From: Deltaproteobacteria bacterium Ga0077550
GTDB lineage: Bacteria > Myxococcota_A > Polyangia > Nannocystales > Nannocystaceae
Assembly: GCA_001464385.1 (NCBI GenBank)
Contig: LNFB01000161.1
Coordinates: 26,664-90,663, forward strand
Length of the DNA stretch: 64,000 nucleotides
Direction of reading: 5' to 3'
Under the pieces are notes generated by a model that searched no databases, had not been told where the DNA came from, and saw nothing but the letters and a program-made list of their open reading frames with translations. Below, piece after piece: positions 44,137 through 52,200 of the stretch; the first letter of the stretch is position 1, and every line of letters starts with the position of its first letter. The position numbers were made by a program, and so were the translations under genes.

Positions 44137-44591
44137 CCGGTCACAAACCACGCCATCTCGGGTAGCGGCTCCGTGCCCGAGGGCAGCTCGATGTAGCGGA
44201 GATAGTCGAGGAAGCGCGCGAAGACGACGCCGGGATCGTGCGCCGTCTTGGTGCCGTGCAGCTGCCGAGCGATGTCCGACTCGCTCGCGAGGTTGCGATC
44301 GGCACACCCGAGGTACCGCGCGACCCGGTCGGCGCCGTACTGCGCGAGCGCGTTCTCGACGAGCGCCCGGATGTGCCCGCAGAACCCGCCGCCGCCGCAC
44401 GGCCGATTGTTGTTGGTGCTGCACGCGTAGTTCCCCGAGCCGGCCTCGATGAACGACACGTAGACCCGCGCGGGATCCGACGAGCTCGATACGACGCCCT
44501 GCAGTCGCCCGTCGTACAGCTCGACGTACGGGACCTTCTGCAGCTTGCGCTTGGCGGGCGCTGCCCGACGGTGGGGGACGAGGCTGCGCAT
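44133..44591 (-). CDS. SWIM-type zinc-binding protein, first gene of the MoxR/vWA operon
   Basis: 152 residues. The central motif NYACSTNNNRPCGGGGFCGH contains the C-x-n-C-x-H spacing of SWIM zinc fingers, which bind DNA or proteins. The N-terminus is basic (MRSLVPHRRAAPAKRKLQK) and the C-terminal half is helical (ALVENALAQYGADRVARYLG). In related operons SWIM proteins are the first gene, as here. The stop overlaps the next start (ATGA). It diverges from the CBS gene with 153 nt between them, which must hold the operon promoter. Confidence 0.65.
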   Translation of the reverse strand: MRSLVPHRRAAPAKRKLQKVPYVELYDGRLQGVVSSSSDPARVYVSFIEAGSGNYACSTNNNRPCGGGGFCGHIRALVENALAQYGADRVARYLGCADRNLASESDIARQLHGTKTAHDPGVVFARFLDYLRYIELPSGTEPLPEMAWFVTG

Positions 44592-44744
44592 GCGGATCCT
44601 CGGGGGAGAATCCCATGGTGCCCGAGTGGGATCACGGGCCGCAAGTCGCTGTCCGATCGGCCAGCGCAGTATTTGCCCCCGTCGCCGACCTCGCCCGCCG
44701 ACCTCGCGGTCGGCGGTCCCGGCCCGCCGCGGCACACTCGAACC

Positions 44745-45212
44745 ATGTCCGACGACACCGTTCCCCTCGTGATGGATGTGATGACGCGCGAGGTGTTCGC
44801 GGTCGGACCCGACACCAGCCTCGAGACCGCGGCGCGGCTGCTGATCGAGCGCCGGGTCAGCGGCGCGCCGGTGATCGACGGCGACCACCGCGTGGTCGGG
44901 GTGATCAGCCTCAGCGACCTCGCCGATCCCGACCGCGTGCCCTCCGAGGACCTCGGCTACCCGATCTACTATCGCGTGACCGACGGCTGGACCGACGAGG
45001 TCGGCGGCGTCGAGTACTCGCGACCCGGTCGCGTCGCCGACGTGATGACCGCCGCGGTGATCTCGGTGCCCGCCGACGCGACGATCGTCGAGGCGACGAC
45101 GCGGCTGCTGCAGCTCGGCGTGCACCGGCTACTCGTGGTGCACGGCGATCGCCTGAGCGGCGTGGTGAGCACCGTCGACCTGCTCCGCGGCTTCGCGCGG
45201 ATGCACGGCTGA
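44745..45212 (+). CDS. CBS-domain-pair protein
   Basis: 155 residues made of two CBS motifs: VMDVMTREVFAVGPDTSLE ... GAPVIDGDHRVVGVISLSDL and VADVMTAAVISVPADATIVE ... HRLLVVHGDRLSGVVSTVDLL. Such stand-alone Bateman modules bind adenosine nucleotides and regulate partners or channels. Residues 65-90 form an insert (EDLGYPIYYRVTDGW) between the repeats. Partner unknown. Followed by a terminator-like hairpin at 45,256. Confidence 0.85.
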   Translation: MSDDTVPLVMDVMTREVFAVGPDTSLETAARLLIERRVSGAPVIDGDHRVVGVISLSDLADPDRVPSEDLGYPIYYRVTDGWTDEVGGVEYSRPGRVADVMTAAVISVPADATIVEATTRLLQLGVHRLLVVHGDRLSGVVSTVDLLRGFARMHG

Positions 45213-45255
45213 GTCGCGGGCGCGCCCTGCCACTGCGCGGGTCCAGGACGACAAA

Positions 45256-45295
45256 CGGCGCGGTGCCGAATCGACACCACGCCGTGGATTTTCTT
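45256..45295 (+). terminator. Terminator-like hairpin after the CBS gene
   Basis: CGGCGCGGTG, a 9-nt loop and CACCACGCCG pair with one mismatch, followed by a T-rich run (ATTTTCTT), 44 nt after the stop of the CBS gene. This fits a Rho-independent terminator. Confidence 0.65.
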
Positions 45296-45338
45296 CCTCG
45301 CGCCGTCGGGGACGCCGGTGGCGCCCCCCGAAGACCGC

Positions 45339-47039
45339 CTACTGCGGGATGTAGAGGAGCTGCAGGCCGTTCACCAGGTCGGGCGTGTTGCAGCTGAAGT
45401 CGAAGCCCTCGACCGAGTCGCGCTGGATGCCCGAGGTGGCCTCGGCCCCGTTGTCGCCGATGTTGCCGGCGCTGAGCGTGTCCGGGTAGCAGACGATGAT
45501 CTGGCCGGTGGATTCCATCAGCATCGCCTGCACGCGGATGAAGTCCACGCCGTCGCCGCCGAAGTGCGCGGTGTCCCACTGTACGACGAAGCGCTGGTTG
45601 CCCGGGTCGCCGAGGGCCTCGTACCAGATCTCGCCCGAGCCGGTGGCCGGGTTGAGGTCGTCCCAGAACACATAGAGGTTGTTCGTGTTCGGCGCGGCGG
45701 CCGAGGGGAGGCACTCGTTCGCCAGCGTCAGGTACGTGTTGTCACCGAAGTGCAGCCCGCCGTTCGACTCGATGGCGACGTTGACGAAGTCGGTGCCGTA
45801 CATCGTGAACGCGAAGCCGATCGGGACCTCGAGCACGCTGTCGTCGGTGAGCAGCGTCCCAGTGCCGGTGGCGCTGATGTCGTCGCAGGGCAGGACCGGC
45901 GGCGTCAGCGAGTAGCCGGTGTAGCCGGTGTCGCTGCCGAAGATGAGGCCCGGGATGTCGCAGTTCGTGACGTCGAAGCCGCAGTTCATGTTGCAGCCCA
46001 GCTCGCCGCCCTCGAGGCCGATCGACGCGCAGGTGACCCCGCCGAGATCGTCGGTGTCGCAGGACTCGGCGCCGTCGATGAAGCCGTTGCCACAGGTGCC
46101 GCAGCTCTCGGTGTCGTACGAGACGCAGTCGGCGTTGCACGCCAGCGCGCCCGAGTCGAAGCCGAGGCCCTGGCACGTGGTGCCGACCGACAGGCCGTCG
46201 CAGAACTCCTCACCATCGATGACCGAGTTGCCGCACGTCCCGCAGACCGCGAAGTCGAACCCCGTGCAGTTGTCCGCGCAGGCGAGCTGGCCGCTGTCGT
46301 AGCCGAAGTCGAAGCAGGTCGAGCCGGCGAGGTTGGCGTTGTCGCAGAACTCGGTGCCGTCGATGACGTCGTTGCCGCAGGTGCCGCAGGCCGAGGTGTC
46401 GAAGGTCTGGCAATCGGCGTTGCACGACAGCGCGCCGGAGTCGAAGCCCTGGCTGACGCAGCTCTGGCCGGCGACCGCGTTGCCGTCGCAGACCTCGGTG
46501 CCGTCGACCGAGCCGTCGCCGCACGTTGCACAACCGCTGGTGTCGAACGCCCCGCAGTTGGCCTCGCACGCGAGCGTGCCGGTGCCCAGGCCCTCGCTCT
46601 CGCAGGTCGCCCCGCCGAGGTCGGTGCCGTCGCAGACCTCCTTGCCGTTCACGGTGTCGTCGCCGCACGCGGCGTTCGTGCACGCGGCCGTGTCGTAGCT
46701 CAGACAGTCGGCCGCGCACGCGAGCGTGCCGGCGTCGAAGCCCTGGCCGACGCAGTCCTGCCCGCCGAGATCCGTGCCGTCGCACAGCTCGCCGTCGTCG
46801 ACGATGTCGTTGCCGCAGCCCGCTGGCTCACCGGTCGTCGAATCGCCGCTCGTGTCCGCGGGTGTGTCGGTGGTCTCGCCGACGCTGGTGTCGCCCGGAT
46901 CGACGGTCGCTCCCGTGCTCTCGGGGCTGTCCGTCGTCGGTTCGCCACCGCTCGACTCGTCGGGCGTGCTGCCGACTTCGTCACCACAAGCCAGCACCAG
47001 CAAGCCGGTGCACCCAATCCAAGCGAGTTTCGTGCGCAT
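45339..47039 (-). CDS. Cys-rich repeat surface lipoprotein
   Basis: 566 residues. Signal with lipobox LLVLAC-G, a Ser/Thr/Pro/Asp linker, then six repeats of about 46 residues, each starting with a variant of CGND.VDG.E.CDG and ending with ACNADC...T (GCGNDIVDDGELCDGT, ACGDDTVNGKEVCDGT, TCGDGSVDGTEVCDGN and so on), the myxobacterial Cys-rich repeat. The C-terminal 200 residues form a beta-rich domain (VPIGFAFTMYGTDF, VAIESNGGLHFGDN). Probably a large surface stalk with a C-terminal ligand domain. Converges on the CBS gene; the divergent LamG lipoprotein lies upstream. Confidence 0.75.
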   Translation of the reverse strand: MRTKLAWIGCTGLLVLACGDEVGSTPDESSGGEPTTDSPESTGATVDPGDTSVGETTDTPADTSGDSTTGEPAGCGNDIVDDGELCDGTDLGGQDCVGQGFDAGTLACAADCLSYDTAACTNAACGDDTVNGKEVCDGTDLGGATCESEGLGTGTLACEANCGAFDTSGCATCGDGSVDGTEVCDGNAVAGQSCVSQGFDSGALSCNADCQTFDTSACGTCGNDVIDGTEFCDNANLAGSTCFDFGYDSGQLACADNCTGFDFAVCGTCGNSVIDGEEFCDGLSVGTTCQGLGFDSGALACNADCVSYDTESCGTCGNGFIDGAESCDTDDLGGVTCASIGLEGGELGCNMNCGFDVTNCDIPGLIFGSDTGYTGYSLTPPVLPCDDISATGTGTLLTDDSVLEVPIGFAFTMYGTDFVNVAIESNGGLHFGDNTYLTLANECLPSAAAPNTNNLYVFWDDLNPATGSGEIWYEALGDPGNQRFVVQWDTAHFGGDGVDFIRVQAMLMESTGQIIVCYPDTLSAGNIGDNGAEATSGIQRDSVEGFDFSCNTPDLVNGLQLLYIPQ

Positions 47040-47130
47040 CGGTGCCACCCTATCGATTGTCCCGGGATTTGGCTATCCGACAGGGTGACGCGCGCAACCG
47101 CGCATGGGTCCGCAGAGCGCGGGCCGGCGC

Positions 47131-47215
47131 CGCGAAATCTCGGCCGCGAAATTCTCGGCCGCGAAGTCTCGGCCACGGAGTCTCGGCCACGAAATCTCGG
47201 CCACGAAATCTCGGT
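47131..47215. repeat. Six tandem 14/15-bp repeats in a divergent promoter region
   Basis: Six copies of C(G/A)CGAA(A/G)TCTCGGC (47,131-47,144, 47,145-47,159, 47,160-47,173, 47,174-47,187, 47,188-47,201, 47,202-47,215) lie between the Cys-rich lipoprotein and the LamG lipoprotein. The last copy runs into GGTGG, giving GAAATCTCGGTGG, the same 13-mer as in the left arm of the palindrome at 31,935. They may be an operator array. Confidence 0.8.
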
Positions 47216-47289
47216 GGCCTGCGTGGCCGTGAGGCCAGTCCCACCTCGCGGGAAGCCACGTGTGCGCGCGGGCGCTACCATCGTCGACG

Positions 47290-48681
47290 ATGCCCCGCGC
47301 GCGTGCCTCGGTTGCGCTCGCCGTCCTCGTCGCGATCGGCGGGTGCGGAGCCTCCGCGTTCGTGTGCGAGCAGGACGACGCGTGCCGCGATGGCGACGTG
47401 GTCGGGTTCTGCGAGGCGCAGGGCAGCTGCAGCTTCCCCGACACGGCGTGCGAGTCGGGCCGGCGCTATGGCGTGCACGCCCCGGGGGCGATCGCCGGGG
47501 AGTGCGTGCCGGTCGACGGCACGCCGACCGGCACGAGCACCGACCCGGTCGCCTCGACCACCGGTGCCCCCGGGGAGACCTCGCCGGCATCGACGTCCCT
47601 GGAGTCGTCGGGCGATCCGGGCTCCACGGCGTCGGGCAGCGCGGACTCCGACGGGACCACGGGCGGCTGCCCTGCGGATTGGTTCGACTGCGCGTCGCCG
47701 CGGCGCCTGCGACTGGTCGCTGCATCGCCGTCGCCCGAGCGCGGTGTGCCCGTGCCGATCCGGCTGACCCCGGAGCGCTTCGACCATGACATCGCTGCCC
47801 CGGGTGGGGCAGATCTGCGGGTGTTCGACGGGTCGGGCGTCGCCCTGCCGTTCGAGATCGAGGTGTGGGATCCCGCGGGGGAGTCGATCGTCTGGGTCCG
47901 CGTCGACCTCGCCGACGACGCGACGGCCCCGACGCTCGCGCTGTACTGGGGCGGCCCCGACCCGGGGACCGACGACTCGCCGACCGCCGTGTGGGCCGGG
48001 CACGCCGCGGTGTTCCACCTCGGGGCGTCGCTGCTCGACGCGACCGGGCAGTCGATGCCCGGCGTCGCCGCAGGCACGACCCTCACCGGGGTCGGGATCC
48101 TCGGCGAGGCGCAGACATTCTTCGACGCCGACTCGCGCCTCGACGTCGAGCCCACCCCCGCGATCGCGGATCTGTGCCTGACCGGCTGCACGCTCTCCGC
48201 GTGGATCTTCCCCGAGAGCTGGGGCGGCACCAGCCGCGGGCGCATCGCCGACAAGAGCGGCGGCGGTGGTGGGGGCTGGATGTTCTACGCCTCGGGGGAC
48301 GACGGCGGTGATCTCCGCCTGCGCCACGGCTACCCGACCGGCCAGGTGATCTGGTCGACGCCGCCGGGTTCGCTCACGCTCGGGGAGTGGCACCACGCCG
48401 CTGCGAGCTTCGACGCGAGCTCCGGCGAGCCGCCGCGTCTGTACATCGATGGGGTCGAGCTCGAGGTCACCGCGGACGCGCCGGTGGTCTCGGAGGCGTC
48501 GCCCGACGCTGACAACGCGCTGCTCATCGGCAACAGCCTCCTGGCCGAGCGGTGGTTCGACGGCACGATCGACGAGCTCCGCCTCGAGCCCGTGGCGCGG
48601 CCGCCCGAGTGGATCGCCGTGCACTACGTCGCGACCACCGACGCACTGTTTGACTACGGGCCGGTCGAGTCGCTGCCGTGA
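47290..48681 (+). CDS. LamG-domain (concanavalin-like) surface lipoprotein
   Basis: 463 residues. Lipobox AIGGC-G, a Cys-rich N-terminal segment (CEQDDACRDGDVVGFCEAQGSCSF), a Ser/Thr/Pro linker, a DUF2341-like domain (RLRLVAASPSPERGVPVPI, ALYWGGPDPGT) and a LamG-type jelly roll (SAWIFPESWGG, WMFYASGDDGG, HHAAASFDASSGEPPRLYIDG, WFDGTIDELRLE). Such proteins bind carbohydrates or surfaces. ATG 47,290 chosen over 47,260 because it precedes the signal peptide. Confidence 0.75.
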   Translation: MPRARASVALAVLVAIGGCGASAFVCEQDDACRDGDVVGFCEAQGSCSFPDTACESGRRYGVHAPGAIAGECVPVDGTPTGTSTDPVASTTGAPGETSPASTSLESSGDPGSTASGSADSDGTTGGCPADWFDCASPRRLRLVAASPSPERGVPVPIRLTPERFDHDIAAPGGADLRVFDGSGVALPFEIEVWDPAGESIVWVRVDLADDATAPTLALYWGGPDPGTDDSPTAVWAGHAAVFHLGASLLDATGQSMPGVAAGTTLTGVGILGEAQTFFDADSRLDVEPTPAIADLCLTGCTLSAWIFPESWGGTSRGRIADKSGGGGGGWMFYASGDDGGDLRLRHGYPTGQVIWSTPPGSLTLGEWHHAAASFDASSGEPPRLYIDGVELEVTADAPVVSEASPDADNALLIGNSLLAERWFDGTIDELRLEPVARPPEWIAVHYVATTDALFDYGPVESLP

Positions 48682-48688
48682 GAGCCCG

Positions 48689-50174
48689 CTACGTCTGCCG
48701 CGGCGCGCCGTCGTCGGCGTAGGTGACCCGGGACAGCCGCAGCTCGTTGCGGAACACCGACGGCTTGTGGATGCTGGTCCCCATCAGCATGCGCACGCAG
48801 TCCTGCAGGCCCTCGGTCACCGCGGGGTGCGGGTGCAGCAGCTCGGCGAGCTCGCGCACCGAACGGCCCGACTGCATCATCAAGGACACCGCCTCGAGCG
48901 TGGTCGAGGCGTGGACGCCGAGCGCCCGCATGCCGAGGATCCGCATGTCGTCGTCGTCGGTGACCAGGAGCTTGACGAAGCCGTCGGTCGCCCGCATGGC
49001 GATCGCGCGGTTGACCAGGCCGTAGCTGTAGACCGCGACGCGGTACGGCACGCGGCGCTTCTGGGCCTCCTGCTCGTTGATTCCGATCGCCGCGACCTCG
49101 GGGTCGAGGAACATGATCGTCGAGAGGTTGTCGTACGACAGCGCCGTGGTGCTCGCGCCGCAGATGCGCTCGATGACGTGGCGGCCCTCGATCTCGCCGA
49201 TGCTCACGAGGGCGATGTCGAGGGTGACGTCGCCGGCGGCCCAGATGTGCGGCACCGAGGTCTGGGTGTCGTCCACGACGATCTGGCCCTGGGGACCGAG
49301 CTGGACCCCCGCGGCGCCCAGATCGAGCGAGACCGCATTGGGCTCGCGACCGACCGAGACGAGCGCCTTCTCGACGGTGATCGTCTCGCGTCCGCCCGTC
49401 GCGTGCTCGAGCGTGTACTCGACGCCTTCGCCGACCCGCCGCATCGACACCAGGCTCGCGCGGTGGTGGATGGTCACCCCCTTGCGCTCGAGGTTGTTCG
49501 AGCACAGCCGCGACACGTCGAGATCTTCGAACGGCAGGATCCGCTCGGCGCGATCGATGACGTAGACCTTGGTCTGGCCGAAGTTGGCGAAGATCGTCGC
49601 GTACTCGCAGCCGACCACGCCGGCGCCGAGGATCACCAGGCTCTTGGGGAACTTCGACAGCGACTCGATGTGGTCGGAGTTGAGGATGGCCTCGCCGTCG
49701 ACCTCGATGCCGGCCACCGCGCGCGGCCGCGAGCCGGTCGCGATCACGAAGTGGGCCGAGCGGATGTGGCGGACCTCGCCGGAGTCGACGTCCTCGACGG
49801 CGAGGGTGTGGGCGTCGATGAACTTGGCGTTGCCGTGCACCCAGTGGATCGAGCCGGGGAACCCGGGCATCGGCGTCGCCAGCTCGCGGAGCTGGCACCT
49901 TGGTCGCGGTGGCCTGCTGCACCGCCTGGCACACCGCCTCGAAGTGGACCTCGACGCCGGTCGACGTGAACCCGCGATCGCGCCGCGTCGCGCCCCGGTA
50001 GTCGCGGGAGAGCTCCCACATCGTCTTCGACGACAGCGCGCCGTTGTGCACGCCGGTGCCGCCGAGGCGCCCGCGCTCGATGAGGCACACGCGCTTGCCG
50101 AAGTCCCACGCGCGCATGGCCGCGGCGTAACCCGAGGGGCCGCCGCCGATGACGGTGATGTCGTAGTCGGTCAT
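48689..50174 (-). pseudogene. SthA-like pyridine nucleotide-disulphide oxidoreductase family protein, apparently frameshifted
   Basis: The N-terminal part (start 50,174) reads ITVIGGGPSGYAAAMRAWDFG, ERGRLGGTGVHNGALSSKTM, a FAD-binding start; the second frame (from about 49,895) reads MPGFPGSIHWVHGNAKF, VIATGSRPRAVAG, LVILGAGVVGCEYATIFANFG (NAD(P) site) and HPHPAVTEGL. Both halves match soluble transhydrogenase (SthA)-like enzymes, which balance NADH and NADPH. An extra base near 49,894-49,895 (GTGCCAG for GTGCAG) would explain the split. The usual redox Cys pair is replaced by GGTGVHNGA. Possibly a sequence error. Confidence 0.75.
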
Positions 50175-50217
50175 CTTCGACCGCGATGATACGCCCGCCG
50201 TGGGCGGCAGCGTCGCT

Positions 50218-50640
50218 TCAGCCGCGGCGGCCGACGACCGCGGCGGCCAGGTCGGCGACCAGCTCGAGCTCGTCGGTGGACGCTCGGGCGACCAGGGCCT
50301 GCAGCCGCGCCCGCGCCGTCAGCTCGGCGGTGCGCGTCGCCGACGGGAGATCGGGGAGCATCGCGGCGACCTGCGTGCCCATGCCCGCGGCCAGGCGCAC
50401 CAGCGTGCGCAGGCCCGGGCTGCTGTAGTGGCCGTTCTCGAGCCGCGACACCATGTCCGTCGCGATGCCGGCCGCCTGCGCCAGCGCCTGCTGGGTGAGC
50501 CCGCGCTCCTCGCGGAGCGTCCGCACCCGCGCGCCGAGCTCGTGCATGTAGGCCCGCTCCTGCATCGAGCGCGGCGTGAGGTCGTCGTCGGCGTCGGCCC
50601 CGGGCTCCGGGGAGGTGTCGTCGTGTCGGGGGCCCGGCAT
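50218..50640 (-). CDS. XRE-family helix-turn-helix regulator
   Basis: 140 residues. Acidic N-terminal tail, then a canonical HTH at about 36-90: ARVRTLREERGLTQQALAQA, GIATDMVSRLENGHYSSPGL and LVRLAAGMGT. The C-terminal 40 residues are helical. It probably represses or activates its own promoter or the divergent polyphosphate kinase gene; they share 75 nt. ATG 50,640 fits. Confidence 0.8.
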   Translation of the reverse strand: MPGPRHDDTSPEPGADADDDLTPRSMQERAYMHELGARVRTLREERGLTQQALAQAAGIATDMVSRLENGHYSSPGLRTLVRLAAGMGTQVAAMLPDLPSATRTAELTARARLQALVARASTDELELVADLAAAVVGRRG

Positions 50641-50715
50641 CGGCGGAGCCAGGGTACCACGGCGGCGCGCATCGGCGCCGGCACGAGGCCGCGCCCTGCT
50701 ACAGTGGCGCCGCCC

Positions 50716-52188
50716 ATGTTCGAGTCTGCCGAAGTCGATCACGAGATCAGCAAGGACGAGTACAACCGCATGGAGGAGGAGCTGCGCGAGCAGCTGCTCG
50801 CGGCCCAGCTCGTGCTGCGCGAGCAGGGCAAGCAGGCGGTGCTCGTCGTCATCGCCGGGGTCGACGCGGCCGGCAAGGGCGAGACCGTGCAGCTCATCAA
50901 CACGTGGCTCGATCCGCGGCGCGTGCACACGTTCGCGTTCGGTGAGCCGAGCGACGAGGAGCGCGACCGACCGCCGCTGTGGCGCTACTGGCGGGTGCTC
51001 CCGCCCAAGGGCGAGGTCGGGATCTTCTTCGACAGCTGGTACAACGCGCCGCTGCAGGCGTACGTCGCCGGCGAGATCGACGCGGCCGAGTTCGATCGCG
51101 CGATCGATCGGGCCAACCGCTTCGAGCGCATGCTCGCCAACGAGGGCTTCGTCCTGCTCAAGCTTTGGTTCCACATCACCAAGAAGGAGCAGCGCAAGCG
51201 CTTCCGCGAGCTGGAGGCCGACAAGCTCACCCGCTGGCGCGTGACCAAGCAGGACTGGCGGAACTTCGAGGCCTACGACGAGATCGTCGCGGCGGCCGGG
51301 CGGGCGGTCCGTGAGAGCAGTACCGACGTCGCGCCGTGGATCGTGGTGCCCGGCAAGGACGAGCGCTACCGCGGGATCACGGTCGGGCGCGCGCTGCTCG
51401 ACGCGCTGTGCAACGAGGAGGTCGGCGCGGCGCCGAGCGACACGAGCATGCACCCGGTCGCCGCGATCGACGGCAACAGCGTGCTGGCCGCCCTCGACTC
51501 GACCCTCACCGTCGACGAGGACACGTACGAACGCGAGCTCGAGCACTGGCAGGGGCGGCTGGCCAAGCTGGTGCGCCGGGCGAAGTTCGCCAGCCGCTCG
51601 CTGGTCGTCGTGTTCGAGGGCGTGGACGCGGCGGGCAAGGGCGGGGCGATCCGGCGGGTCACCGCGCCGGTCGATCCTCGGCTGTACCAGGTCGTCGCGA
51701 TCGCGGCGCCCACCGACGAGGAGCGCGCGCGGCCGTACCTGTGGCGGTTCTGGCGGCACCTGCCGCGGCTGGGCAAGATCGTCGTGTTCGATCGCTCGTG
51801 GTACGGCCGGGTGTTGGTCGAGCGCGTCGAGGGGTTCTGCACCACCTCGGACTGGATGCGCGCGTACTCGGAGATCAACGACTTCGAGGAGCAGCTCGTC
51901 GAGCGCGGGGCGATCATCGTCAAGCTGTGGCTGCACATCACCCAGGAGGAGCAGCTCCGTCGGTTCGAGGAGCGGCAGCAGGAGGCCCGCAAGCGCCACA
52001 AGATCGGCCCCGACGACTGGCGCAACCGCGAGAAGTGGCCGCGGTACGAGCAGGCGGTCACCGACATGATCGATCGCACCAGCACCGAATTCGCGCCGTG
52101 GGACCTCATCGAGGCCAACGACAAGAGCTTCGCGCGCGTGAAGATCCTGCGGACGATCTGCGAGCGGCTCGAAGCCGCGATGGAGTGA
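50716..52188 (+). CDS. pap: Polyphosphate:AMP phosphotransferase (PPK2 class II, two-domain)
   Basis: 490 residues made of two PPK2 domains, each with a Walker A-like motif: VVIAGVDAAGKGETVQ near residue 45 and VVFEGVDAAGKGGAIR near residue 300. Also RYWRVLPPKGEVGIFFDSWY and RFWRHLPRLGKIVVFDRSWYG, the lid-type motifs of PPK2 enzymes. Two-domain proteins of this length phosphorylate AMP to ADP using polyphosphate. Cytosolic. The divergent XRE gene may regulate it. Start ATG 50,716. Confidence 0.9.
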   Translation: MFESAEVDHEISKDEYNRMEEELREQLLAAQLVLREQGKQAVLVVIAGVDAAGKGETVQLINTWLDPRRVHTFAFGEPSDEERDRPPLWRYWRVLPPKGEVGIFFDSWYNAPLQAYVAGEIDAAEFDRAIDRANRFERMLANEGFVLLKLWFHITKKEQRKRFRELEADKLTRWRVTKQDWRNFEAYDEIVAAAGRAVRESSTDVAPWIVVPGKDERYRGITVGRALLDALCNEEVGAAPSDTSMHPVAAIDGNSVLAALDSTLTVDEDTYERELEHWQGRLAKLVRRAKFASRSLVVVFEGVDAAGKGGAIRRVTAPVDPRLYQVVAIAAPTDEERARPYLWRFWRHLPRLGKIVVFDRSWYGRVLVERVEGFCTTSDWMRAYSEINDFEEQLVERGAIIVKLWLHITQEEQLRRFEERQQEARKRHKIGPDDWRNREKWPRYEQAVTDMIDRTSTEFAPWDLIEANDKSFARVKILRTICERLEAAME

Positions 52189-52200
52189 CGAGGGCGCGGA

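Noticed and set aside
37362..44591. Gas vesicle or methanol-dehydrogenase (mox) operon because of MoxR
   Set aside because: No GvpA, no dehydrogenase or cytochrome partners; the set matches SWIM/vWA/DUF5682 contexts.
47131..47215. CRISPR array
   Set aside because: Units are contiguous with no spacers and no cas genes nearby.
45318..47789. Plus-strand frame of 823 codons
   Set aside because: Antisense to the Cys-rich lipoprotein, whose repeats are clear.
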